Counted from the first letter of the stretch, positions 44,714 through 52,822 are shown. The stretch is 64,000 nt of DNA from Clostridium_AW sp040797845 (GCA_040797845.1 JBFNFA010000001.1:531064-595063), one strand, 5' to 3'. Numbers and translations are program-made. The notes: generated from the sequence alone by a model not told the origin.

Positions 44714-44839
44714 CTATTTTTTATTATTTCTATTCTTGATATTCTTTTTATCTTCTTTATGCTCTATTTCACCATTATCTACTCTATCTATTCCCATGGC
44801 TTTAAGTTGTTGATTTTTTAATTTACCTTTTATCGGCAT
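44714..44839 (-). CDS. Hypothetical protein, 41 aa, basic tail
   Basis: The ORF starts MPIKGKLKNQQLKAMGIDRV and ends in a Lys/Asn-rich tail (KNIKNRNNKK). AAAGGGGTG lies eight bases upstream; that site can pair with CCCCTTTC about 20 bases further upstream. It is followed by the 49-codon gene. The composition resembles small soluble spore or regulatory proteins, but no family is recognised. Confidence 0.6.
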   Translation of the reverse strand: MPIKGKLKNQQLKAMGIDRVDNGEIEHKEDKKNIKNRNNKK

Positions 44840-44892
44840 AATAAAACACCCCTTTCTATAGGATTATTTTATCCATTGAAAGGGGCATTATT
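44838..44892 (-). other. Hairpin covering a ribosome binding site
   Basis: On the minus strand GCCCCTTTC pairs with GAAAGGGG across a 21-base loop. It follows the stop of the 61-aa gene and its 3' arm is the ribosome binding site of the 41-aa gene; TGTTTTATT follows. It may terminate transcription, hide the site, or both. Confidence 0.55.
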
Positions 44893-44899
44893 CTAAAAA

Positions 44900-45085
44900 T
44901 CAATCTTCAATATATTTTAAATTAATTATTTGAGGTTTTATTATATGCCAGTTATAACCGGCCTTCCAATAAGTAAATACATTATGGCTGTTTGGGTTTT
45001 CAAACCATTCCTTAAATTTTTTCTTCTGATAGCTATTTAGAGTATGACGCTCAAGTCCAAATTGAGTATTAATTTCTAATTTCAT
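44900..45085 (-). CDS. Hypothetical protein, 61 aa
   Basis: The protein starts MKLEINTQFGLERHTLNSYQ and is rich in aromatic residues in its second half (WFENPNSHNVFTYWKAGYNW). No signal peptide or membrane helix is seen. TGGAGGTG lies seven bases before the ATG, so expression is likely. It is followed by the 41- and 49-codon genes. No family is recognised. Confidence 0.65.
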   Translation of the reverse strand: MKLEINTQFGLERHTLNSYQKKKFKEWFENPNSHNVFTYWKAGYNWHIIKPQIINLKYIED

Positions 45086-45147
45086 TTATAAACACCTCCA
45101 TTGATATATATTCATGAAGGTAGACCTTTTATTCAAACTATTTTAAA

Positions 45148-45378
45148 CTACTTAGTTAAATCATCCATTTCTATAATCACGTCATCATATATATAGCATT
45201 TATTCCAATCTATCTGCTTCTCTTTCTCCTCTTTTATATAGCTTCCATTAATAAAAGAAACCTTATCTCCTTCTTTAACATCTTTAAGCTCTTTTGAATT
45301 TATATTGAATACCTCTCCTGTTTCTTCATTTTTACATATTGCATAATCTCCAATAAAACACACAATTGTAATTTTCAC
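45148..45378 (-). CDS. DUF3006-like small protein, 76 aa
   Basis: The protein begins MKITIVCFIGDYAICKNEET and contains KELKDVKEGDKVSF, a small beta-barrel pattern like that of DUF3006 proteins (a family of one-domain, GDYAV-type proteins). It is acidic at the C-terminus. It precedes the 61-aa gene. The family match is by eye, so the call is moderate. Confidence 0.65.
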   Translation of the reverse strand: MKITIVCFIGDYAICKNEETGEVFNINSKELKDVKEGDKVSFINGSYIKEEKEKQIDWNKCYIYDDVIIEMDDLTK

Positions 45379-45507
45379 TTTAATTCTCCTTTATCTATGT
45401 TATTATATAATAATAACACATTTTTATTAAAAATTGTACAAATCTTCTTATAATATTCTGTTTTCACCCTTAGTGGCCATAATTATAATTATCAGGAGGA
45501 AAAGGTT

Positions 45508-45693
45508 GTGTATGAATATAAATTTATTAATTCAGATGTAGGAGGCTTACTGTTTGATGAAACTTATGAAGATATAATAAAAGAATATGCTTCTCAAGGA
45601 TGGAAACTTGTACAAATACTTCCTAAAGATTACACAAGCCATGGTAAACCAAATATATTTCAAGTTATCCTTGAAAGAAAATTAGAAAAATAA
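45508..45693 (+). CDS. DUF4177 domain protein, 61 aa
   Basis: The protein starts at GTG with AGGAGGAAAAGG upstream and reads MYEYKFINSDVGGLLFDETY; DIIKEYASQGWKLVQILP is the typical DUF4177 core, a helix followed by G-W-x-L-V. The length is normal for the family. Function is unknown. It is convergent with the SASP gene and shares a terminator with it. Confidence 0.8.
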   Translation: MYEYKFINSDVGGLLFDETYEDIIKEYASQGWKLVQILPKDYTSHGKPNIFQVILERKLEK

Positions 45694-45696
45694 ATA

Positions 45697-45743
45697 AAAA
45701 CTGCCCAAAGTCAGTTTTACTGATTTTGAGCAGCTTTTTTTAT
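45697..45743. terminator. Terminator between DUF4177 and SASP genes
   Basis: Imperfect arms AAACTGCCCAAAGTCA and TGATTTTGAGCAGCTTT pair around a short loop and are followed by T7 on the plus strand and A/T runs on the other, serving convergent genes. Confidence 0.75.
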
Positions 45744-45752
45744 TTGTTTTTA

Positions 45753-45953
45753 TTATAAGTTTCTCTGGTAAGCTTCTACCATTCTCTTAACCATTTCTCC
45801 ACCTACTGAACCATTTTGTCTTGATGTTAAGTTACCCTTATCCATGGAGTCATAGTTAGCTAATCCCATTTCAGTTGCTATCTCCATTTTAAATTGATTT
45901 AATCCTTGTTTTGCTTCTGGAACTAATACTCTATTAGAACTTCTGTTTGCCAT
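45753..45953 (-). CDS. Small acid-soluble spore protein, alpha/beta type
   Basis: Alpha/beta SASPs coat spore DNA and protect it from UV and heat. The 66 residues include FKMEIATEMG, which holds the germination protease (GPR) cleavage site at E-I-A, then LTSRQNGSVGGEMVKRMV, the DNA-binding segment. AGGTAAC-type purines precede the ATG. It is expected to be transcribed late in the forespore under sigma G, though I did not define its promoter. Confidence 0.95.
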   Translation of the reverse strand: MANRSSNRVLVPEAKQGLNQFKMEIATEMGLANYDSMDKGNLTSRQNGSVGGEMVKRMVEAYQRNL

Positions 45954-46060
45954 AAGTGTTACCTCCTTAAATTTTTTATTTTGTTTATTTTGTTTTGCAG
46001 TATAATTTTTTGCAAAAACCCACTATTTTATTATATTTAATTGGAGGTAATTGAGGAAAT

Positions 46061-46183
46061 TTATTTAAAATTACTCATTTTTTTCTTATTATTCTCTTGA
46101 TTTTCATCATCTTTTTTCTTTTTTTTCTTTTCTTCTGTATTTTCATCCCTGTTAAATGTAACTTTCCAATCTCTAAATGGCAT
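46061..46183 (-). CDS. Hypothetical protein, 40 aa, highly charged
   Basis: The ORF starts MPFRDWKVTFNRDENTEE and continues with a run of eight lysines in ten residues, then a Glu/Asn/Lys tail. AAAGAGGTG lies seven bases before the ATG. It lies 31 bases after the YkgJ-type gene. Low complexity makes it hard to judge, but the start signal supports it. Confidence 0.5.
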   Translation of the reverse strand: MPFRDWKVTFNRDENTEEKKKKKKDDENQENNKKKMSNFK

Positions 46184-46214
46184 AAAATCACCTCTTTAGC
46201 TTTTAAAATTCCCA

Positions 46215-47015
46215 TCAGTATGTAATATTATGCATATTATCTAGAAACTCTCTTTCGCTCATAGTAGTATATTTTTTATATATAGCAGTTCTTTTAAATT
46301 GATCTAATGACATCTCTTTGTCTTCTAGTAAGCAGAACCAGTAGAATAATGGATATACTCTTCTTATTACAGTAGAATTATTCTTTGAATTAGTAAATGC
46401 ATATAGTCCATCATATTCTTCTCTATAGTCCGTTAGATCTACAAAGTTGCTCCTATTACTATCATCAACTTTTAGTTTGCTACACAGTATATTTGTATAA
46501 TTTTCATGAAAATATGCTACTCCATGAGTTCTACATATTGAAGGTCTAACTTTATATATACTACACTGATCTTTAGAGTTTAAGAGAACACATCCTTTTT
46601 TAAGCTTGCCTGGAGAATCAGTAACATAATAAATATAATCTTCTGGTTTAATCCCCGTAATATTTATATTTAACCTATTCATATAATCAGGATGATCTTT
46701 ATATAAAATTTCTCTAATTTCTAAGCTTTCTTTCATAATATCTTCTAATTGCAATTTATTAAAATGTTTAGTTATATAATCTACGATTATACAAAATTCA
46801 ACCTCTGATATTGAAAAAATATGAAAACAACATTCACTACATCCTTTTTTGCATACAATGTTAAGTAAATTTTCATTTATTTTTTTATTCATTATGCTAT
46901 CAATTTTTCTATAGAACTTATAAGTTTTAGCAAACTTACTATTTATTTTGATTTCTTTATGACATTTATCATATTCTTTTCCACTTCCACAAAAACATTT
47001 CGTTATTGTACTCAT
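46215..47015 (-). CDS. SEC-C plus YkgJ-type cysteine-cluster protein
   Basis: The N-terminus is a SEC-C zinc motif (CFCGSGKEYDKCH, about 8-20), followed by a YkgJ/UPF0153-type metal cluster: CKKGCSECCFHIF and, later, CSIYKVRPSICRTHG. Such clusters bind zinc or Fe-S. The SEC-C motif also occurs at the C-terminus of SecA. The 266-residue fusion of the two is notable. A 40-codon charged ORF follows. Function is unknown. Confidence 0.85.
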   Translation of the reverse strand: MSTITKCFCGSGKEYDKCHKEIKINSKFAKTYKFYRKIDSIMNKKINENLLNIVCKKGCSECCFHIFSISEVEFCIIVDYITKHFNKLQLEDIMKESLEIREILYKDHPDYMNRLNINITGIKPEDYIYYVTDSPGKLKKGCVLLNSKDQCSIYKVRPSICRTHGVAYFHENYTNILCSKLKVDDSNRSNFVDLTDYREEYDGLYAFTNSKNNSTVIRRVYPLFYWFCLLEDKEMSLDQFKRTAIYKKYTTMSEREFLDNMHNITY

Positions 47016-47189
47016 ATTATCACCTCATTAATTATTATTCATATGAATAAGTTTATATGAGAAATAATTAATTAATATTATAATTTGATTTCTATAATTC
47101 AACATACGTAGTTTACATTTAACATTTAGCTATTGTAAATATCATAAAAACATACTATAATATCATTTGGACGAAATGAATATTTTAAA

Positions 47190-47275
47190 TTATGAGGGAG
47201 TAATTGGCGCAGTGAACTGTGTTGTATAGTCAACATATTGGCTTTTTAAAGCCTGGCTTACATTAAATAATGAGA
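47190..47275 (+). ncRNA. yybP-ykoY manganese riboswitch aptamer
   Basis: The leader of mntP contains the conserved GAGGGAGTA near the 5' side and GCCTGGCTTACATTA plus AATGAGACTCATG at the 3' side, the hallmarks of the yybP-ykoY Mn2+ aptamer. This element is usually upstream of mntP or related exporters. It is followed by a terminator hairpin and then mntP, fitting an ON switch that allows export when manganese is high. Confidence 0.88.
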
Positions 47276-47320
47276 CTCATGTATAACATCTTTTTTTGTT
47301 ATACATGAGTCTTTTTTTAT
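47272..47320 (+). terminator. Riboswitch expression platform terminator
   Basis: GACTCATGTATAAC pairs perfectly with GTTATACATGAGTC around a loop with seven T, followed by T7. Its 5' arm shares bases with the aptamer 3' end, as required for switching. Confidence 0.88.
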
Positions 47321-47350
47321 TATATAAAGTCTATAAGGAGTGTGTTTGTA

Positions 47351-47938
47351 TTGGATTTAATTACTATTCTATTTATTGCCTTTGGATTATCCATGGATGC
47401 CTTTGCAGTTTCCATAACTAATGGTGTTACATTACAGGAAGTCCGTATAAAGGATGCCTTAAAAATAGCTACTTATTTTGGTATTTTCCAAGGATTAATG
47501 CCATTATTAGGATGGTTAGTAGGCATAAATTTTGAAAATTACATAACAAAGTTTGATCATTGGATTGCTTTATTACTTCTTGCTTTTATTGGAGGTAAAA
47601 TGATTTATGACACATTAAAATCTGATGATAGTTGTCCAACTGAAAAGGTGGAGCTATGTAATAAAACTCTAGTTATGCTCGCAATTGCAACAAGTATTGA
47701 TGCATTAGCAGTAGGCGTTAGTTTCGCTTTTCTTCAGGTATCAATTATTCAAGCAATATTTATAATTGGAGTTATAACTTTTATTGTATGTTTTATAGGG
47801 GTTTATCTTGGTAAAAAGTTTGGATGCCTATTAAAAAGAAATGCAGAATTAATTGGTGGTATTATACTTGTAATGATAGGTTTTAAAATTTTTGCAGAAC
47901 ATACGGATTTAATTTCTGCTTTTAAAATTTTAAATTAG
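47351..47938 (+). CDS. mntP: Manganese efflux pump MntP
   Basis: MntP exports Mn2+. The two repeats each begin with a membrane aspartate: FGLSMDAFAVS and TSIDALAVGVS. Six membrane helices are predicted in 195 residues. The TTG at 47351 is preferred because AAGGAG lies ten bases upstream; the GTG at 47342 is only one base from it. The manganese riboswitch upstream supports the function. A strong terminator follows at 47946-47981. Confidence 0.93.
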   Translation: MDLITILFIAFGLSMDAFAVSITNGVTLQEVRIKDALKIATYFGIFQGLMPLLGWLVGINFENYITKFDHWIALLLLAFIGGKMIYDTLKSDDSCPTEKVELCNKTLVMLAIATSIDALAVGVSFAFLQVSIIQAIFIIGVITFIVCFIGVYLGKKFGCLLKRNAELIGGIILVMIGFKIFAEHTDLISAFKILN

Positions 47939-47945
47939 GAATTTT

Positions 47946-47981
47946 TAAATAAGGAGTACTATAAAAGTACTCCTTATTTCT
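47946..47981 (+). terminator. Rho-independent terminator after mntP
   Basis: AAATAAGGAGTACT pairs perfectly with AGTACTCCTTATTT around a five-base loop. Confidence 0.88.
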
Positions 47982-48041
47982 ATCAAAGAACTATATATTT
48001 ATGATTAATTTTTCTCATTTAAACTTATATTTTTTTATTAC

Positions 48042-48542
48042 TTACATTTCATTTAACGCCCATATAGAGAAATTCAATACACCTGCAAAAGATACCCAAA
48101 GGATATATGGAATCATTAAAAATGCAGCAACCTTATCATGTTTATAAAACTCAAATGTAGTTAACAATATAAAAGCTAACAATATTAGAAGTTCAATGAA
48201 GGCTAATCCATAGAGATTAAACCTAAAGAAAATAATGGTCCAAAGAAAATTTAGCGCTAATTGAATAATATAATATGTTACAGCTTTTTTTATATTTTTA
48301 CCTTCTTTTCCTCTAAGCAATATTCTAAAAAAAGCTACTGCCATAAGAAAATATAGTACTATCCAGATTATCGGGAAAACCCACCCTGGCGGAGAAAATG
48401 ACGGCCTTATTAGCTTTTCATAAGTTTCTTTATTGTACATACCTAAAAAGCCAGATAAAAATCCTACTCCTTCAGTTAAAAGAATAGTCAAAATTAGTAG
48501 ACCTATATTTTTTTTATCTTTCACCTTAAAAATATTTGCCAT
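48042..48542 (-). CDS. tspO: TspO/MBR family protein
   Basis: TspO is a five-helix, tryptophan-rich membrane protein that binds tetrapyrroles. The 166 residues have five hydrophobic helices and the family signature PSFSPPGWVFPIIWIVLYFLM (given in part) and LNFLWTIIFF. The N-terminus is longer than usual by a few residues. It stands alone; its partner and ligand here are unknown. Confidence 0.9.
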   Translation of the reverse strand: MANIFKVKDKKNIGLLILTILLTEGVGFLSGFLGMYNKETYEKLIRPSFSPPGWVFPIIWIVLYFLMAVAFFRILLRGKEGKNIKKAVTYYIIQLALNFLWTIIFFRFNLYGLAFIELLILLAFILLTTFEFYKHDKVAAFLMIPYILWVSFAGVLNFSIWALNEM

Positions 48543-48616
48543 GGTACACCTTCTTTTTATTTATTCACCATAGTATATTAATAAAAGATATTTTTTATTA
48601 CAATAACAAAATTTAC

Positions 48617-50071
48617 TTATAAATCCTCTGATGTTTCTATTTTGAATCCTATACCCCTTTGCTGAAAAGCATTTATCATATAATTATCCTTTTCTAGATT
48701 ACTTTTAAGATTTTTCGGATCTCCCAATGCTTTTATAATAAAAGGATGACTAATTTTTTTATCATTTACAACAATAGACATACCTTCAAAACTAATTTTA
48801 CTTATTTCATTTACATTTACCTTCTCATCATTAAGATAAATTGTTGTTGCCCCTCCATTATTAAGATTAGTTATAGTATTTATGATATCTACATTGTGAA
48901 CAATGCCTTGAATATCTTCAACATATATTAACTCCTCATATTCCTTTCCCCTCATTTCTTTATCTGAAAGGGTAACTATAATTCCTGTATTGTTTTTATC
49001 TTCTATTATCATAAAACTGTCTTTTTTATTTAACTCCCCATTAGTTAAACCTATAATTCCAATAATAGTAAACATTACTATTGCTACAACTCTCCAAATA
49101 AAAGGTGATTTTCTATATTTCGAAATCATTTCAATTCTTCTTTTTACTAAAGTTTTGCCTGTGGTCATTCCTGCTGTTCCCATCATCCATTTAGGAGTAG
49201 AATACATCTCTAATAGATTGATAATAGCATATCCATATTCTTTATGCTCTTCTTTTTTTATATAAGAAAGCGCTTTTTCATCGCAAGCTATTTCACAATC
49301 ATCACTCATTTTATTTAATCCATACCACACCACAGGATTAAACCAATGTGATATTTTTAGGATTACATTTATCCATCTTACAAATATATCCTTTCTTTTA
49401 TAGTGAGATAATTCATGAAACACTATATATCTCAATTGATCATAGCCAATATTATCTAATATATCCTTTGGTAACAACAACTTAGGTTTAATTAATCCTA
49501 AAAGAACAGGTGTAGATATATTATTAGATATTATTATAGGAATGCTCTTTCTTATATTCATTTTATGTTTGCAATCATCAAGCAATATACGTATCCATTC
49601 CTCTCCTTCATACTCTTCTCTTTTAACTCTTATATATAACTTTACATTTATAGCAATAGTATATATTCCAATAGTTAAAACCCCCGTAATCCATAGGAAC
49701 ACACAATAAAACTTTATATCCTTGATCTTAATTTCCTTTTCATATTTTAATATATTTTCTTTTGTAGTTACTCCTATATCTTCTACATTTTCTTCTGAAA
49801 TGCGTACTTTTTCATATACAGTGTTATTGTTTTCTTTTTCAAATGCTGAATTTTCTATCGTCCAATTAAATGTATTATAAATACTAAAAGAACTTTTAGG
49901 TGCATAAGGTATAATCAATCTCAACAATAACAGAAACCATATACAATAATGCCAATTAGCACTAAATTTATTTTTAAAGATTAATTTCATAAACAAAATA
50001 ATTATAACTAATACAGTTGACATTGCTGATGAAAGTAATATTCCTTTAAAAATACTCATAAGCACTTCCAT
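48617..50071 (-). CDS. BlaR1/MecR1-like M56 peptidase sensor
   Basis: The 484-residue protein has about four membrane helices and the zinc motif FHELSHYKRKD between them (about 210-220), as in BlaR1. In beta-lactamase sensors the C-terminus is a penicillin-binding domain of about 250 residues; here it is only about 140 residues after the last helix and lacks the SxxK motif. The ATG at 50071 is chosen for its GGAGAG. It follows the BlaI-type gene by 13 bases. The signal sensed is unlikely to be a beta-lactam. Confidence 0.9.
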   Translation of the reverse strand: MEVLMSIFKGILLSSAMSTVLVIIILFMKLIFKNKFSANWHYCIWFLLLLRLIIPYAPKSSFSIYNTFNWTIENSAFEKENNNTVYEKVRISEENVEDIGVTTKENILKYEKEIKIKDIKFYCVFLWITGVLTIGIYTIAINVKLYIRVKREEYEGEEWIRILLDDCKHKMNIRKSIPIIISNNISTPVLLGLIKPKLLLPKDILDNIGYDQLRYIVFHELSHYKRKDIFVRWINVILKISHWFNPVVWYGLNKMSDDCEIACDEKALSYIKKEEHKEYGYAIINLLEMYSTPKWMMGTAGMTTGKTLVKRRIEMISKYRKSPFIWRVVAIVMFTIIGIIGLTNGELNKKDSFMIIEDKNNTGIIVTLSDKEMRGKEYEELIYVEDIQGIVHNVDIINTITNLNNGGATTIYLNDEKVNVNEISKISFEGMSIVVNDKKISHPFIIKALGDPKNLKSNLEKDNYMINAFQQRGIGFKIETSEDL

Positions 50072-50084
50072 AAAATTCTCTCCT

Positions 50085-50459
50085 TTATTCTTTCCTATCT
50101 TCAAGAATATTTTTTAACTCTTCTATTTCTTCATTAGATAATTTTTCATTTTTAACAAAATTGACTAACATTAAATTTAATGATCCATCAAAAACTTTTT
50201 TTAAAAAAGACTTGCTTTCTTCAGTTCTTAATTCCTCCTGTGAAACTAAAGGATAGCATATATAAGGTGATGTACCCTCTTTAATCCCTACTGCATTTTT
50301 CTTTACTAATCTATTAATTAAAGTATAAATGGTAGTGCTACTCCAATTTGTAGTAGATTTTAATGCCTCAACTATTTCTTTAGAAGTTATATTACCTTTA
50401 TCCCATAATAACTTCATAACTTCCCATTCCGCATCAGATATTTTAGGCAAATTACTCAT
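50085..50459 (-). CDS. BlaI/MecI family repressor
   Basis: The 124-residue protein has the winged helix of the family (SDAEWEVMKLLWDKGNITSKEIVE, given by motif) and a C-terminal dimerisation part. The ATG at 50459 has GAGGAGGTG seven bases upstream; the longer frame to 50525 lacks one. A palindrome just upstream matches the family operator, so it probably represses its own operon. It is cleaved by the M56 partner in known systems. Confidence 0.93.
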   Translation of the reverse strand: MSNLPKISDAEWEVMKLLWDKGNITSKEIVEALKSTTNWSSTTIYTLINRLVKKNAVGIKEGTSPYICYPLVSQEELRTEESKSFLKKVFDGSLNLMLVNFVKNEKLSNEEIEELKNILEDRKE

Positions 50460-50471
50460 ATTCCCACCTCC

Positions 50472-50485
50472 TCTACACCTGTAGA
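50472..50485. promoter_or_regulatory. BlaI/MecI-type operator
   Basis: TCTACACCTGTAGA is a perfect palindrome with the TACA-N2-TGTA core of BlaI/MecI sites. It overlaps the start of the ribosome binding site region and lies just downstream of TTGACA (a -35 on the minus strand) at about 50492-50497. Confidence 0.7.
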
Positions 50486-50565
50486 ATGTATTTGTCAAGA
50501 ACAATTTAACAGACATTACCAACACTATATTAATTTTTAAAATTAATTCTTTATAATAGCAATAA

Positions 50566-50610
50566 ACTAAAATGCTGACTTTGAATTATTATCAAAATCA
50601 GCATTTTAAT
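50566..50610. terminator. Hairpin between the BlaI gene and the 65-aa gene
   Basis: AAAATGCTGA pairs with TCAGCATTTT around a 19-base loop, with A/T flanks on both sides. On the minus strand it would end the 65-aa gene's transcript. Confidence 0.65.
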
Positions 50611-50667
50611 TTAGAACCTAGGAAAATTATTGTACATTCTACTTAGATTATTAAAATCTATATATTA

Positions 50668-50865
50668 TTACTTGAATAATTTCTTGAACATCTTAAATAC
50701 ATTTTTATTAGTTTTCTTATTTATTCTTTTTAGAATGTTTTTTCCAGGTTTTTTTCTCCATTGTTTTGAGAATTTTAGTACTTCTTTAAACGTATCCCCT
50801 TCTAATAGACCTTTCCTTTGAGTTGTTTTCTTTTTTAAATCCAGACTTCTAAACGCAAATTTCAT
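50668..50865 (-). CDS. Hypothetical basic protein, 65 aa
   Basis: The ORF starts MKFAFRSLDLKKKTTQRKG and is rich in Lys and Arg throughout, ending KMFKKLFK. AAGGTGAG lies about eight bases before the ATG. A plus-strand ORF overlaps it but has no ribosome binding site. It lies between GGDEF and BlaI-type genes and is followed by a hairpin. It could bind nucleic acid; no family is recognised. Confidence 0.55.
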   Translation of the reverse strand: MKFAFRSLDLKKKTTQRKGLLEGDTFKEVLKFSKQWRKKPGKNILKRINKKTNKNVFKMFKKLFK

Positions 50866-50951
50866 ACCTACTCACCTTTTTTACATTTATTAGTATATTA
50901 TTCATCTAGGTAGCAATTTGCTATAGTATATTATAATTGTTAAGTATAATA

Positions 50952-51842
50952 TTATTTTATTACAATGTTTCCACCTTTATTTTTTGCTTCGTATAAATTT
51001 TTGTCTGCAAAATTTAATATCTCTTCAGCGGTAAGTTTCTCTTTATCCATAGTAAAAACACCAAAAGATACAGATAATTTAATTTTTTCATCTTTATTTT
51101 TTATTATTTTTTCTTCAATATTTTTTCTAACTTCTTCAGCAATAATAAAAGCCTCATGATTCTTTGTGTCGCTTAAACATATTATGAACTCGTCCCCTCC
51201 ATATCTTGCTGCCCATCCTAAGTTAGGTGGAAAGGAACTTATCAAAGTATCGGATATTTCTTTTAAAACTAAATCCCCTATTTGGTGTCCAAATGTATCA
51301 TTAATTAATTTAAAATTATCAATATCTGATATTATTATTGATAAAGGTTTTTCCTCAACCATAGATTTTATAATATCTGCCGGTAATCTTTCATTTATAT
51401 ATCTACGATTAAAAGTTTTAGTTAAAGAATCTTTTACTACCATATCATTCATTTCTACTAAAGTATCCTTTAAGTTATAACCTTTTTCATATTCTCCATT
51501 CCCTATTATCATTGATTCCGTAGTATCCTTAAATAATTCTAAAACAATTGTATTATCTTTTGTTTCAATAGGGATAGCTGTAACCATAAATAACTTATCA
51601 ATAGTATGTTCTAGCTTCATAAAGGTTTCATTTTCTATATATGCTCTTATTGAGATACAATTATCACAAATATTTTCCTTATCCCAATAAGAAAAACAAA
51701 TATCTCCTGTTTCTTCAATTTTCTTTCCATAATAATTTATAACCTTTTTCTTCAGTGGGTCAACAATTCTCAGCATATCGTACATTTTATTAAAAAAGTT
51801 CAAGTTTTCGTCCAATGCTTTAATATCTATAGAATTTTTCAT
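50952..51842 (-). CDS. Diguanylate cyclase (GGDEF domain)
   Basis: The 296 residues have an N-terminal PAS-like sensor (about 1-125) and a GGDEF domain starting near DSLTKTFNRR, with the active motif YGGDEFIICL. The inhibitory I-site (RxxD five residues before GGDEF) is absent. No membrane helix is seen, so it is likely cytoplasmic. It should make cyclic di-GMP; no EAL or PilZ gene is nearby. Confidence 0.92.
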   Translation of the reverse strand: MKNSIDIKALDENLNFFNKMYDMLRIVDPLKKKVINYYGKKIEETGDICFSYWDKENICDNCISIRAYIENETFMKLEHTIDKLFMVTAIPIETKDNTIVLELFKDTTESMIIGNGEYEKGYNLKDTLVEMNDMVVKDSLTKTFNRRYINERLPADIIKSMVEEKPLSIIISDIDNFKLINDTFGHQIGDLVLKEISDTLISSFPPNLGWAARYGGDEFIICLSDTKNHEAFIIAEEVRKNIEEKIIKNKDEKIKLSVSFGVFTMDKEKLTAEEILNFADKNLYEAKNKGGNIVIK

Positions 51843-51925
51843 TAAATCACAAACTTCCTCTCTATATTGCTAAAGAAATTATTTTGTTCTCGTACAACCA
51901 TTGATATATAAATTTTACAACATAT

Positions 51926-51966
51926 ATTATATCTAAGTTTACAGTTATTATATCTAAGTTTACAGT
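51926..51966. repeat. Tandem 20-bp direct repeat, 21-bp period
   Basis: The 20-mer ATTATATCTAAGTTTACAGT occurs exactly at 51926-51945 and 51947-51966. It lies between the GGDEF gene and tag, upstream of the GGDEF start on its coding strand, and could be a pair of protein binding sites. Confidence 0.7.
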
Positions 51967-52026
51967 GTTTTAATTAATATGATTTTATCCACGTTTTAAA
52001 AGCCTATAGATGATTTAATTTCTCAT

Positions 52027-52590
52027 TTATAGCGCTTTAACTTGATCATATCTAAAACAATCTTTAATATGATCATTTACCAGTCCAGTAGCTTGCAAAT
52101 GGGAGTATATTATTGTTGGCCCTAAAAACTTAAATCCCCTACTTTTTAAATCCTTACTTATCTCTTCAGACAATTTAGTTTTACCAGGTACTTCTGTTTC
52201 ATTTCTCCATAAATTATTTATCGGCTTATATTGAACAAACTTCCATATATAATCACAGAAGCTCCCGAATTCCTTTTGAATTTCTAAAAATTTTTTAGCG
52301 TTATTTATTGAGGCTCTTATTTTTCTTTCATTCCTAATTATTCCTTGATCCTCCATTAGAGATTTAATTTTTTCTTCATCAAAACTCGCTACCAAGCTAG
52401 GATCAAAATCACAATAAGCTTTTCTATAGTTTTCTCTTTTTCTTAGTACCGTTATCCAGCTAAGTCCTGCTTGAGCGGATTCTAATACTAAAAATTCAAA
52501 CTGTTTTCTATCATCAAAAACTGGTACACCCCATTCTTCATCATGATATTTTATATAGAGCAAATCATCTTTACACCAAGAACATCTCAT
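52027..52590 (-). CDS. tag: DNA-3-methyladenine glycosylase I
   Basis: Tag removes 3-methyladenine from DNA. The zinc ligands are visible: Cys3 in MRCSWCKDD, His16 in YHDEEWG, and His and Cys in DHIKDCF near the C-terminus. LESAQAGLSWITVLRKRENYR holds the helix-hairpin-helix and catalytic part. The 187-residue length is normal. It stands alone. Confidence 0.95.
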   Translation of the reverse strand: MRCSWCKDDLLYIKYHDEEWGVPVFDDRKQFEFLVLESAQAGLSWITVLRKRENYRKAYCDFDPSLVASFDEEKIKSLMEDQGIIRNERKIRASINNAKKFLEIQKEFGSFCDYIWKFVQYKPINNLWRNETEVPGKTKLSEEISKDLKSRGFKFLGPTIIYSHLQATGLVNDHIKDCFRYDQVKAL

Positions 52591-52762
52591 AGTTCTACCC
52601 CCTATTTATGATTAATGCTTTATTTTTAAATTAAATTTTACAATATATATGAATTCATATTATTTTACCGTTGTGTAACAACTTTACAACTAAATTATAC
52701 CATGGATTACTATTTTTTATAGTGGGTTTCGACGGAATTGAGATTTGAACTAATTTTTTAAA

Positions 52763-52822
52763 TAAAAGAGAGGCTACGCCTCAAAATAATTTGTCCAACC
52801 ATTTTGAGGGAGCCCCTTCTTT
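52763..52822 (-). terminator. Long imperfect hairpin after the GerMN gene
   Basis: On the minus strand AAGGGGCTCCCTCAAAAT pairs with ATTTTGAGGCGTAGCCTCT (with bulges) around a 12-base loop, followed by TTTTATTTAAAAAA. It begins just beyond the stop of the lipoprotein gene. Confidence 0.75.

Noticed and set aside
50630..50821. 63-codon plus-strand ORF opposite the 65-aa basic protein
   Set aside because: It lacks a ribosome binding site, whereas the minus frame has AAGGTGAG at good spacing; both are short, so this is a judgement.
52763..52822. A riboswitch-like long hairpin near 52.8 kb
   Set aside because: It directly follows the GerMN lipoprotein stop and is followed by a T-rich stretch, so a terminator explains it better.
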